From the NCBI RefSeq assembly GCF_029937575.1, contig NZ_JAPYPS010000022.1, positions 1-61,507 on the forward strand: 61,507 nucleotides of DNA, given 5' to 3'. The position numbers and the translations under genes are program-made. Numbering within the stretch: position 1 is the first letter of the stretch; each line of letters starts with the position of its first letter. This DNA comes from Nocardioides sp. (GTDB lineage: Bacteria > Actinomycetota > Actinomycetes > Propionibacteriales > Nocardioidaceae). Positions 7,547 to 14,617 of this stretch are shown here, piece after piece. The notes beneath the pieces are model-generated. The model saw only the letters and a program-made list of their open reading frames with translations. It ran no database searches and was not told where the DNA came from.

Positions 7547-7652
7547 TGGGCGTGCAGGAGCCGGTTGAGGTGGTTGTCCGGCGCAGGCTTCCGCCTCGGG
7601 TATGGCGGAGAGGGTGTCCGGCGGTCCGGACGCGGTGTGGGGCGGGTGCTCG

Positions 7653-7939
7653 CTAGGGGGCGCCGGCGGGTGCTGGTCGTCCTCGGCGTCGGCGTGAGGA
7701 CCCCAGGTGGGTCTCGATGGTTGCTGCGCGGCGCCGTGAGCGGGACTTCTTCGCGGCAGCGATGGCCGCGTTGAGCTGGGTGACGCGGGCGCGTTCGTCG
7801 TTCCAGCGGTCGGCTGCGCGAAGGTTTGCGATCGCGAGCGCGAAAGCGACGAGGATGGTGACCTTCACGCGCCCGCGGACCCGGAACTGCATGTGGTCCA
7901 ACGCGGAGAAGGTGGGGTAGGAGCGCCGTATCCGCTGCT
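7653..7939 (-). pseudogene. Transposase C-terminal remnant (probable)
   Basis: Reading leftward from 7939, the frame gives RIRRSYPTFSALDH, VRGRVKVTILVAFALAIANLR and a basic tail. An in-frame stop lies just upstream, so the fragment is truncated and has no start of its own; the next frame upstream (LGQHPHIEPVPFIAAD) may be the shifted continuation. The pattern resembles C-terminal ends of actinobacterial insertion-sequence transposases as I remember them, but the family cannot be named with confidence. The flanking DNA carries strong hairpins. Confidence 0.4.
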
Positions 7940-8035
7940 ATGAAGGGGACGGGCTCGATGTGCGGGTGCTGGCCGAGCACCCCGAGGCGCCGACAGTAGA
8001 GGTAGAGAAGACCAACCTATCGAGAGGAGCCCGCC

Positions 8036-8548
8036 GTGGCCCAGGAAGTTCGCTGGCGCCACGCGCCACACCAGCTTGCACCGGACAGTACGGTCGAGAT
8101 CCTGCGCTTCGAGGTCGCCGATCTCGTTGCCGTCATCAAGTCCTGCGTCGCCGCCTCAGAACTCTACGACGCACTCGTAGAGGAAGGTGGGCTCACGCAG
8201 GGCACCCAGGTAGTCCCCATCAGTTGCTTCGCCGTGACTGACGACTGGACGCCGCAGGCCCTCGCGGAGGGAACCCGCTACGCCAGCTACCGGCTGGTCG
8301 AAGCAGCCAAGCTCATCGACGCCGGGTTCTTGATCTGGCCGACCGATGTGTTCAACGACGGCCAGGAAGACCCCCGAAATGAGGTCCACTTCGACGTCAT
8401 CGTCGCCTGGGAGGGCGTGGCTCGTGAAGAGTTCGCCTCCACCGACAAGAAGGTTCGAGCGCAAGCGCGAGACCGACTTCGGCCGGCGTTCGAGGAGCTC
8501 CTCAGCCTGCTCGGAGAGCCCCAGTCGCTGGAAGAGCCACCCACCTGA
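8036..8548 (+). CDS. Hypothetical protein
   Basis: A 170-residue soluble acidic protein with a GTG start behind GAGAGGAG. I do not recognise a family. Visible features are a mixed alpha/beta N-terminal part (VEILRFEVADLVAVIKSC), a central TYR-containing helix (GTRYASYRLVEAAKLIDAGFLIWPTD) and an acidic helical C-terminus. It is followed 50 bp on by a second small hypothetical gene with a similar ribosome binding site, and both are bounded by hairpins, which suggests a two-gene accessory cassette. Confidence 0.6.
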   Translation: MAQEVRWRHAPHQLAPDSTVEILRFEVADLVAVIKSCVAASELYDALVEEGGLTQGTQVVPISCFAVTDDWTPQALAEGTRYASYRLVEAAKLIDAGFLIWPTDVFNDGQEDPRNEVHFDVIVAWEGVAREEFASTDKKVRAQARDRLRPAFEELLSLLGEPQSLEEPPT

Positions 8549-8598
8549 CACCGGGCACCGCCCGGCGTATCATTGAAACCGACGAGAGGAGACCCCCC

Positions 8599-8829
8599 AT
8601 GCAGGCAAGCATCGCAGCAGTGAGCGTCGTAGACGTGGAACTCGGCCCGCTGGAGCGCAAGCTCGGCGTCGCCTACGTCTCCGACGTGCAGTTCGACGAA
8701 CCCGTGACTCTTCGCGTGGGCGACCACGTCTCGTTGCGAGACGTTGACGGGACCGTCTACGACGGCGTCGTCAGAGAGGTTGAGAACGGCAAGTTCTGCA
8801 ACCGCTACCGGGTGAATTTCACGCCCTGA
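8599..8829 (+). CDS. Hypothetical small protein
   Basis: A 76-residue protein with a clear GAGAGGAG ribosome binding site 7-8 bp before the ATG. The sequence is beta-rich (FDEPVTLRVGDHVSLRDVDG, then YDGVVREVENGKF), reminiscent of a small barrel such as an SH3- or KOW-like fold, but no family is recognised. It ends 25 bp before a perfect 13-bp terminator hairpin and probably shares a transcript with the gene at 8036. Confidence 0.6.
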   Translation: MQASIAAVSVVDVELGPLERKLGVAYVSDVQFDEPVTLRVGDHVSLRDVDGTVYDGVVREVENGKFCNRYRVNFTP

Positions 8830-8853
8830 ACGCCCGACTCTAACCAGTCGCCC

Positions 8854-8884
8854 ACGACCCTCCCGCCAGTTGCGGGAGGGTCGT
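8854..8884 (+). terminator. 13-bp perfect terminator hairpin
   Basis: ACGACCCTCCCGC (8854-8866) pairs perfectly with 8872-8884 across a 5-nt loop, directly after the small gene ending at 8829. It is a likely intrinsic terminator for the 8036-8829 pair. Confidence 0.7.
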
Positions 8885-9380
8885 TCCGTTACCAATCGGG
8901 AACTGCCGAAGTGGCCGGCCATGAAAGCGTTTGGACAGATCGGCGCTTAGCGCGTGACACGGCCCCGCGAGCTCGCCCGTTTTCGCAGGCCAGACCCTTC
9001 TGTGGTCACCCAACAAAGTACAACCGCAGGTCAGAAGCCGCTTTCCGAAGTTTCGGGGGGCGGCTTTCTGCATCTTGTGGTGCGTTGACAACCGATCTGA
9101 CAACCGGCACCCCGTCCACCCGTCCCACTGCAGGTGATGCTTCCCAAACGGGCTCTTCACAGATGAGCATCTCGGCGCCGTGGAACCGAGGCGATCCTGC
9201 GCCTCGCGACCGCCAGTCCTGGCGCGCCGGCCGGGACCTACGCCGACCGGTTCGGCCCGATCCCCTGGTGACGGCGCCAGTGCGGCCAGGGTGCACTGCA
9301 CCCTGTTTGTCGGTGGCGTGAGACCGCCAGACTCGACGCGTCATCAACGCACGAGCCCCGACTACAAACCAGGAGTCACC
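8885..9380. other. Intergenic stretch with a hairpin and a short direct repeat
   Basis: No gene is supported. It contains an imperfect terminator-like hairpin at 9032-9070 and, just after it, the tandem octamer TGACAACC (twice around 9087-9106). The stretch upstream of 9381 presumably holds the promoter for the SnoaL-like gene, but no clear -35/-10 pair is visible. Confidence 0.45.
9032..9070 (+). terminator. Hairpin CAGAAGCCGC / GCGGCTTTCTG
   Basis: Near-perfect 10-bp stem with one bulged T and an inner CCGAA/TTCGG stem. It resembles a terminator but no plus-strand gene ends immediately upstream, so it may be left from a removed gene. Confidence 0.45.
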
Positions 9381-9719
9381 ATGACCACCCAGCTGAATGC
9401 CGCCGTCGAGGACTGGATCGTGACCACGGATTGCCACGACCTTGAGGGCTACCTGGAGCACTTCACGAAGGACGCCATCCTCGACGACCCGTCCGTTGGT
9501 CGTCAGTTCGCCGGCCGCGAGGGCCTCGCCGAGTACTTCCGGTCGAACTTCATCGGCTACAACACCCGGACCCGGCTGCTTCGCGCCGAGCCCCGCGGGG
9601 ACATTCTGCACGTCGAGGTCGACTTCACCGGCGACTTCCCCGGCGGGCAGACCGGTGGTGTCTTCGACCTCACCTTCGACGGGGACGGGATCGCCAGGGT
9701 CACCGCCGACCTCACCTGA
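9381..9719 (+). CDS. SnoaL-like (NTF2-fold) domain protein
   Basis: A 112-residue protein, single NTF2-like alpha+beta domain: an N-terminal helix with VEDWIVTTDCHDLEGYLEHFTKDAILDDPSVGRQFAG, a helix around GLAEYFRS and a beta sheet ending in FDLTFDGDGIARVTADL. These small proteins include polyketide cyclases, isomerases and many uncharacterised members; the reaction cannot be predicted. AGGAG lies 6 bp before the ATG. The next gene starts 34 bp downstream with its own AGGAG, so both are probably co-transcribed. Confidence 0.8.
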   Translation: MTTQLNAAVEDWIVTTDCHDLEGYLEHFTKDAILDDPSVGRQFAGREGLAEYFRSNFIGYNTRTRLLRAEPRGDILHVEVDFTGDFPGGQTGGVFDLTFDGDGIARVTADLT

Positions 9720-9753
9720 CCCACCTCCCACCCGATCACCCCAGGAGAACACC

Positions 9754-10146
9754 GTGACATCTCCACCCATCCCCCCGGTCACCCTTGGAGCCGTCAACAT
9801 GGAGGCCGAGGACCCACACGCCCTCGCCGCCTTTTGGGCCGAGGTCACCGGCGGTACGCCAGCGGCCTCGGGCGACTCCCTCTACATGCCCGCTTCCGGC
9901 GCCGGCGGCTTCGCGATGTTCTTCCAGCCCCTGACCGGCCCCCGACCGTCCCGCTCCACCTCCCACCTCGACCTCACGGTCCCGTGGGGCGGCCGCGTCG
10001 TCACCGTCGAACGGCTGCTCGCTCACGGCGCCACGCACCTGTGGGACGTGCTGGAGGAGTACGAGCACGTGCAGTGGACCACCCTGGCCGATCCCGAGGG
10101 CAACCCCTTCTGCGTCGCCGAGCATCCGCCGGCCTCCGAGAGCTAG
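9754..10146 (+). CDS. VOC (glyoxalase-fold) family protein
   Basis: A 130-residue protein with a GTG start behind AGGAG. The pattern LGAVNMEAEDPHALAAFWAEVTGG and a second half ending LADPEGNPFCVAE is that of the vicinal-oxygen-chelate (glyoxalase/bleomycin-resistance) fold; DPEGNPFCV is the hallmark C-terminal strand. HLDLTV (about residues 70-75) supplies a potential metal-binding His. The substrate is unknown. It follows the SnoaL-like gene closely. Confidence 0.85.
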   Translation: MTSPPIPPVTLGAVNMEAEDPHALAAFWAEVTGGTPAASGDSLYMPASGAGGFAMFFQPLTGPRPSRSTSHLDLTVPWGGRVVTVERLLAHGATHLWDVLEEYEHVQWTTLADPEGNPFCVAEHPPASES

Positions 10147-10206
10147 CGTGGCCCATCGGACCAGCCCCGGTGGCCGCCGGGCGCGCCCCGCACCCTTGAC
10201 CCCAGC

Positions 10207-10224
10207 TGTACAGTTTTCTGTACT
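10207..10224. promoter_or_regulatory. TGTACA-containing palindrome at the toxin-antitoxin promoter
   Basis: GTACAG-TTTT-CTGTAC (10208-10223) is a perfect inverted repeat. It includes TGTACA, the core reported for YefM-YoeB operators. It lies 15 bp upstream of the antitoxin start. Confidence 0.65.
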
Positions 10225-10238
10225 GAGGAGGTGCGGTG

Positions 10239-10496
10239 GTGAAGACGCTGAGCTACACCGAGTCCCGAGCACGCTATGCCCAGGTGCTCGATGACGTGGT
10301 CAACGACCGAGAGGAAGTGGTGATCACGCGAGCCGGTCATCCGTCGGTGGTGATCGTCTCGTTGGAGGACTTCGAGTCCTTGCGCGAAACCGCCTACTTG
10401 ATGCGCTCGCCTGCCAACGCTCGTCGCCTGCTCGACGCCATGGAGCGTCTGGAGGCCGATGCAGGGGAGAGCCACGATCTCCTCGACGCCGACTGA
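10239..10496 (+). CDS. yefM: Antitoxin, Phd/YefM family
   Basis: An 85-residue antitoxin. The N-terminal KTLSYTESRARYAQVLDDVV and VVITRAGHPSVVIVSLEDFESLRETAYL are the canonical YefM/Phd DNA-binding and dimerisation segment; the C-terminal acidic tail binds the toxin. The GTG at 10239 is chosen over the one at 10236 because the GGAGG spacing is better and family members begin M-K-T. It is followed 2 bp later by the YoeB toxin. It most likely autorepresses through the palindrome at 10207-10224. Confidence 0.93.
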   Translation: MKTLSYTESRARYAQVLDDVVNDREEVVITRAGHPSVVIVSLEDFESLRETAYLMRSPANARRLLDAMERLEADAGESHDLLDAD

Positions 10497-10498
10497 GG

Positions 10499-10759
10499 AT
10501 GCGGCTGGTCTGGGACGCCAATGCCTGGGAGGACTACCTGTGGTGGCAGACCCAGGACCGCAAGGTCTTGAAGCGCATCAACCTGCTCATCCGCGACGTC
10601 ATTCGCAACGGCAACGAAGGCATCGGCAAGCCCGAACCGCTCAAACATGACTTCGCCGGCTACTGGTCACGGCGGATCACCGACGAACACCGGCTGGTCT
10701 ACAAGGTCACCGACGCTGAAGTCCGCATCGCCGCCTGCCGCTACCACTACGGTCGCTGA
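10499..10759 (+). CDS. yoeB: Toxin YoeB, RelE-superfamily mRNA endonuclease
   Basis: An 86-residue toxin, normal family length. LVWDANAWEDYLWWQTQDRKVLKRINLLI opens the domain, and the C-terminus HRLVYKVTDAEVRIAACRYHYGR carries the conserved HRLVY and C-terminal RYHY residues that include the catalytic His and Tyr. YoeB enzymes bind the ribosome and cleave translated mRNA when free of antitoxin. It is encoded 2 bp after yefM, as in the classical operon. It appears complete and potentially active. Confidence 0.93.
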   Translation: MRLVWDANAWEDYLWWQTQDRKVLKRINLLIRDVIRNGNEGIGKPEPLKHDFAGYWSRRITDEHRLVYKVTDAEVRIAACRYHYGR

Positions 10760-11153
10760 CTGCCGCAGCGATCCTCGGGAATGCAGGGCCGCGAGATGGA
10801 CGTCCGCGCTGCGCTCGCCGAGGCCGGCCTGCTCGGACGTCAAGATCGGCAGGGAGCTGTCGTCCGTCAACCACGAGTTCCTCTTGTCGGGGGTACGGCC
10901 TTACGTGACTGAATAGGCGGGGTGCCGCCCCGGTAGGCCCGAGGCCGCGCGGTCAGGATGCGCCGATGTGGGCGCGGGGCGGTAGTGTGGTGCTCGTTGA
11001 AGAGACGGCGCTGGCCGCCGTCCGTGCCGCGCATCAAGTCGCGGCCCATGTTTCGTACTTCTGGTCTTCGGTTCGCTGGACATCAGCACAGGTGGATGTC
11101 TTCAGCGGCCGGGGTGCACAGTGCCCCCGGGTCCGAGATTAAGGAATCAGATC
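10760..11153. other. Leader and intergenic region before the cold-shock gene
   Basis: No gene is supported. The right part is probably a long 5' untranslated leader of the cold-shock mRNA, as is usual for csp genes. No convincing -35/-10 pair could be read. Confidence 0.45.
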
Positions 11154-11357
11154 ATGGCTACTGGCACCGTCAAGTGGTTCAACGCCGACAAGGGCTTCGG
11201 CTTCATCGCCCAGGACGGCGGCGGCGAGGACGTGTTCGTGCACTTCTCCGCGATCCAGTCCAGCGGCTACAAGTCGCTGGACGAGAACCAGAAGGTCGAG
11301 TTCGACCTCGCGCAGGGTCCCAAGGGACCCCAGGCGGAGAACGTTCACGTCTCCTGA
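11154..11357 (+). CDS. cspA: Cold-shock protein, CspA family
   Basis: A 67-residue single cold-shock domain. RNP1 ([11 protein letters not shown]) and RNP2 (DVFVHFSAI) are intact, as is the initial [11 protein letters not shown]. It binds single-stranded RNA/DNA as an RNA chaperone. AAGGAA lies upstream of the ATG. A 15-bp terminator hairpin follows within 15 bp, so the gene is monocistronic. Confidence 0.97.
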   Translation: MATGTVKWFNADKGFGFIAQDGGGEDVFVHFSAIQSSGYKSLDENQKVEFDLAQGPKGPQAENVHVS

Positions 11358-11367
11358 CCTCGTCATG

Positions 11368-11400
11368 AACGGCCCCGACCACCTGGTGGTCGGGGCCGTT
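11368..11400 (+). terminator. Terminator of the cold-shock gene
   Basis: A perfect 15-bp stem (11368-11382 with 11386-11400), 3-nt loop, ending in GTTT. It lies directly after the cspA stop. Confidence 0.8.
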
Positions 11401-11504
11401 TGCGTCCGTCGCCGGCCGCCTCGTGCTCACTCAGCTCCCAGACCTCGAGAGCGGCGGGCAAGGCCAGGGCCGATGATCAGGCAGCCGAGCGCGAGGATGG
11501 GCAC

Positions 11505-12797
11505 GTGATCGAGCCAGCCCCCTCGACGACCCGGGACCCGTCCCGGGTCCGTGAGGACGCCCAGCGTCGCACCGTCCGCGTCGTCGTCCTCGCTCAGGTG
11601 CTCGGCGGCGCCGGGCTCGCCGCGGGGGTCACCGTGGGTGCCCTGCTGGCCCAGGACATGCTCGGCAGCGAGGACCTCGCAGGGGTGTCGACGGCCCTGT
11701 TCACGCTGGGCAGCGCGTTGGCGGCCTACGTCGTCGGGCGCGCCAGCGCCCGGTCGGGGCGCCGTGTCGGTCTCGGCATGGGCTTCCTGGTCGGGGCCCT
11801 CGGCGCGGTCGGGGTCGTGGTGGCGGCCGCCACCGATAGCGTGCTGCTGCTCTTCCCGGCCCTGTTCGTGTACGGCGCCGGCACCGCCACCAACCTGCAG
11901 GCGCGCTACGCCGGCACCGACCTCGCCGAGCCGCAGGACCGCGGCCGCGCGATCAGCCTGGCGCTCGTCTCCACGACGCTGGGAGCCGTCGCCGGACCCA
12001 ACCTGGTCGAGCCGCTGGGCGGTCTGGCCGAGACGTTGGGCCTACCCGCGCTGTCCGGGCCGTTCCTGCTCGCGGCCGTCGCGTACGCAGCAGCCGGGAC
12101 CGTCCTGATGACCCTGCTCCGCCCCGACCCGCTGCTGCTCGCCCGACGTCTGGCGAGCGCCCTGGCTGACGAGCAGCCGAGCTCCGCCGTCGTGGGTGAC
12201 GAAGCCGGTGTCGAGGCCCTGGTGCGCACGGGGCGGCGGCTGGCCAGCGGCGCCTACGCCGGCGCCACCGTCATGGTGATCACCCAGGTGGCGATGGTGG
12301 CGGTGATGACGATGACGCCCGTGCACATGCGCCACCACGACCACGACCTCGGTCAGGTGGGCCTGGTGATCGGTCTGCACATCGCGGCCATGTACCTGCC
12401 CTCGCCCCTGACCGGCTACCTCGTCGACCGGCTCGGTCGTACGCCGGTGGCTGCTGCGGCGGGAGTGGTCCTGCTGGCCTCGGGGCTCGTCGCCGCGCTG
12501 GCACCGGGGGAGTCGCTGGCGCTGGTCGTCCTCGCGCTCGTGCTTCTCGGTCTCGGCTGGAACTTCGGCCTCATCGCGGGCACCGCCCTCGTCGTGGACT
12601 CCACCACCCCGGCCGAGCGGCCCCGGGTGCAGGGGAGCATCGACGTCCTGGTCGCGCTGTCGGGGGCGACCGGCGGCATCCTGTCGGGGATGGTCGTGGG
12701 GGCCAGCAGCTACGCCACGCTGGCGCTGGGGTGCGGGGTGCTCGCGCTGCTGCTGATCCCGACCCTTCGCCTGGCCACGCCGGCCCGCGAGGGTTGA
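11505..12797 (+). CDS. MFS transporter
   Basis: A 430-residue polytopic membrane protein of the major facilitator superfamily, with about 12 hydrophobic segments. After the first membrane span, YVVGRASARSGRR (loop 2-3) is the MFS signature; DRLGRTPVAAAAG is its repeat in the second half. The central loop holds the cytoplasmic segment between residues 200 and 245. The GTG at 11505 has GAGGA upstream; an open frame extends further but has no binding site. The substrate is not predictable; export of a small molecule or drug is plausible. Confidence 0.88.
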   Translation: MIEPAPSTTRDPSRVREDAQRRTVRVVVLAQVLGGAGLAAGVTVGALLAQDMLGSEDLAGVSTALFTLGSALAAYVVGRASARSGRRVGLGMGFLVGALGAVGVVVAAATDSVLLLFPALFVYGAGTATNLQARYAGTDLAEPQDRGRAISLALVSTTLGAVAGPNLVEPLGGLAETLGLPALSGPFLLAAVAYAAAGTVLMTLLRPDPLLLARRLASALADEQPSSAVVGDEAGVEALVRTGRRLASGAYAGATVMVITQVAMVAVMTMTPVHMRHHDHDLGQVGLVIGLHIAAMYLPSPLTGYLVDRLGRTPVAAAAGVVLLASGLVAALAPGESLALVVLALVLLGLGWNFGLIAGTALVVDSTTPAERPRVQGSIDVLVALSGATGGILSGMVVGASSYATLALGCGVLALLLIPTLRLATPAREG

Positions 12798-12824
12798 GCT
12801 CGACCCGACCCCGCTCGGCTCGGC

Positions 12825-13232
12825 TCAGGGCGGCGGATCGAAGGCGCCAGTGGGCTTGAACGTCGACGTGCTCCATGCCCGTACGCCGTCCGGATCGGCC
12901 ACGGAGTAGACCGTCTGGCCGTCGGGGGAGAACACGACGGCGCCCGGGGCTCCGGTCAGGCCTTGCAACGGCCGGACCTCGTCGGCGCCGGCAGTGCCTG
13001 CCTTCCGGCCCGCCCGCAGCGCGGCCGGGCGCCACAGGGTGACGTCGACGTCGGCCAGGGTCGTCACCGCGAGGGTGCGCGAGTCGGGCGAGAAGGCGAG
13101 GCGTTCGACGCCTGAGGTCGTGAGATGGCTCGCTGAGTCACGGCCACGAGCGTCGCTCGCCGCGTCGCCGGTCTCTCCGGTCTCGCCGGCGGCGGTGCTC
13201 ATGTCGTGGGGGACGACACAGAAATCCTCCAT
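12825..13232 (-). CDS. Short WD40-like repeat protein
   Basis: A 135-residue protein with GGAGGACC before the ATG. Two WD40-type blades are visible: VERLAFSPDSRTLAVTT...VTLWRPA and PGAVVFSPDGQTVYSVADPDGVRAW. A functional propeller needs more blades, so this is either a fragment of a larger WD40 protein or one half of an oligomer. No signal peptide. The gene lies between the MFS gene and a lipoprotein on the same strand as the latter. Confidence 0.6.
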   Translation of the reverse strand: MEDFCVVPHDMSTAAGETGETGDAASDARGRDSASHLTTSGVERLAFSPDSRTLAVTTLADVDVTLWRPAALRAGRKAGTAGADEVRPLQGLTGAPGAVVFSPDGQTVYSVADPDGVRAWSTSTFKPTGAFDPPP

Positions 13233-13298
13233 CTGAGGTCCTCCGGGGAGATCTGGGGGCTGCCCGGAGGCCTACCCCGGCGTGTCGGGCGCGAAACG

Positions 13299-13347
13299 AG
13301 CGGACTCAGCGGACTCCAGCGGACGCCAGCGGACTCCAGCGGACTCA
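13299..13347. repeat. Five tandem copies of a 9-10 bp unit (AGCGGACTCC)
   Basis: AGCGGACTC(C) occurs at about 13299, 13308, 13318, 13328 and 13338, with one variant (AGCGGACGCC). The array lies just after and partly over the end of the lipoprotein gene (stop at 13345-13347). Confidence 0.75.
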
Positions 13348-14076
13348 AGGAACGACCGCCTCTGTGACCGTCATCGGCACGCGCGTCGTCCAGGTGCCGT
13401 CGGTGACCGCGAGGTAGTAGACCTCGGCCGCCTTCAGCGGCTTGATCCTGAATGTGCCCGCACCGTCCGGATCGGTGGTCAGCGTCTTCGTGACGAGCTT
13501 CCCGCCACCGTCGGCCGTCACGGTGAGAGTCAGGCGTCGCTCGGCGCCCCACCCCGTCACGGGGACCGGCGTGGACTGCCCGGCCGTGCCCAGGACGTAG
13601 GCCTCCCGGGGGAAGGTCCGTCCCGTGTCGCTCTCGCGCGGCACGGTGCCGACCGTCGGTGCGAAGCCCTCGACCTCGCTGATGGCCACCCGGACCGACT
13701 GGGTGCCCTCGCCCGGCTGGGCGGCATCGGTGACCCGCACGGCGTAGGGACCGGGGGTCAGGCCCGTCGTGTCGCACTCGTAGGTCTCCTCGTCGGAGTC
13801 GTAGTCGCACGAGGCGGTGTCGCCGGCGTGGGGCCGCCGCTCGCCGTCACCGCCGATGACCCCTGCCGGAGAGGTCCTCAGCGCCGTGAGCGTGACCGTG
13901 ATCGTGCCGTCGGGATTGACGACCTCACCGGTGACGGACTCGCCGGGGAGGTAGGCGATCCGCCCCGCCGTGATGTCCAGTGGAGTGTCGGCGAAGGAGA
14001 ACTCCTCGTCGCAACCGCTCAGGGCGCTTGCGGGGACGAGCAGGAGCAGATGGGCGAGCACGCAGCGGAGACGCAT
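13345..14076 (-). CDS. Secreted lipoprotein of unknown function
   Basis: A 243-residue protein. The signal peptide MRLRCVLAHLLLLVPASALSGC has a lipobox (LSGC, Cys22 as the lipidated residue), so it is anchored on the outer face of the membrane. The mature part is beta-rich with two Ig-like or carboxypeptidase-regulatory-like modules: VTGEVVNPDGTITVTL and, at the C-terminus, GAGTFRIKPLKAAEVYYLAVTDG. A cysteine pair (about residues 89 and 99) may form a disulfide. AAGGG precedes the start. No enzymatic motif is seen; a sensor or substrate-binding role is possible. Confidence 0.7.
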   Translation of the reverse strand: MRLRCVLAHLLLLVPASALSGCDEEFSFADTPLDITAGRIAYLPGESVTGEVVNPDGTITVTLTALRTSPAGVIGGDGERRPHAGDTASCDYDSDEETYECDTTGLTPGPYAVRVTDAAQPGEGTQSVRVAISEVEGFAPTVGTVPRESDTGRTFPREAYVLGTAGQSTPVPVTGWGAERRLTLTVTADGGGKLVTKTLTTDPDGAGTFRIKPLKAAEVYYLAVTDGTWTTRVPMTVTEAVVP

Positions 14077-14343
14077 CGGATGGGCCCTTCGTCGTTGGAG
14101 GCGAGGGTCCCACCATCCACTGCCTCGGGCGCCCAGCACCTGAGGCCGGATACTCAACTCGGACTCGTGCTTGCGACCGTGGTCAGATCCGGGCGATGAG
14201 CATGGCGGCGCGGCGCCGCCCCCACCGGAGGGGCCCGGGCCGACCGAGCCGGGGGAGGACCCCGGTCCGTAGCCCGGAGGACGTTGGCCCTTGGCGAGAG
14301 GTGCGCGGCGCGTGGCTCGGCCAGCAACGGGGTACCGGTCGTC

Positions 14344-14607
14344 ATGCAGACGAGCGACCTCACGTCCCTGTTCCAGGTGCCCGGCCCCTTCGTGAGCATG
14401 CACACCGACGTCAGCCGAAACGTCTCCGACCCCGGCGGTCAGCTCCGGTCCCGGTGGACCACCACCATCGGCCACGAGCTCGAACGTCACGGCGTGAAGG
14501 ACGAGCCAGCGAGGCCGCCGGGCGCGCTCACCGGCAGCGACGTGCGCCTGCTGCCGTCCGGGCTCGTACCGCGCGGGGACGGCGTCGCAGCGACGCTGCG
14601 GTGGTGA
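14344..14607 (+). pseudogene. N-terminal fragment of a baeRF-type (archaeo-eukaryotic release factor-like) protein
   Basis: An 87-codon frame: DLTSLFQVPGPFVSMHTDVSRNV, then LRSRWTTTIGHELERHGV. This resembles the first 50 residues of bacterial release-factor-fold (baeRF) proteins, which are usually above 350 residues. The C-terminal catalytic or nucleic-acid-binding part is absent; the frame runs out at 14607, ten bases before the PfkB kinase. It is probably a truncated leftover. The family assignment rests on memory of the motif, not a search. Confidence 0.5.
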
Positions 14608-14617
14608 GGAGGAGCAC

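Noticed and set aside
7245..7568. A 107-codon plus-strand frame crossing the tRNA fragment
   Set aside because: It reads through tRNA and hairpin sequence and has no binding site or domain.
13199..13810. A 203-codon minus-strand frame overlapping the WD40-like and lipoprotein genes
   Set aside because: Shadow reading in a different frame over two better supported genes.
14199..14343. A longer N-terminal start for the baeRF-like fragment
   Set aside because: The upstream residues are Arg-rich and unlike the family; PGPFVSMHTDVSRN near the ATG at 14344 fits the usual N-terminus.
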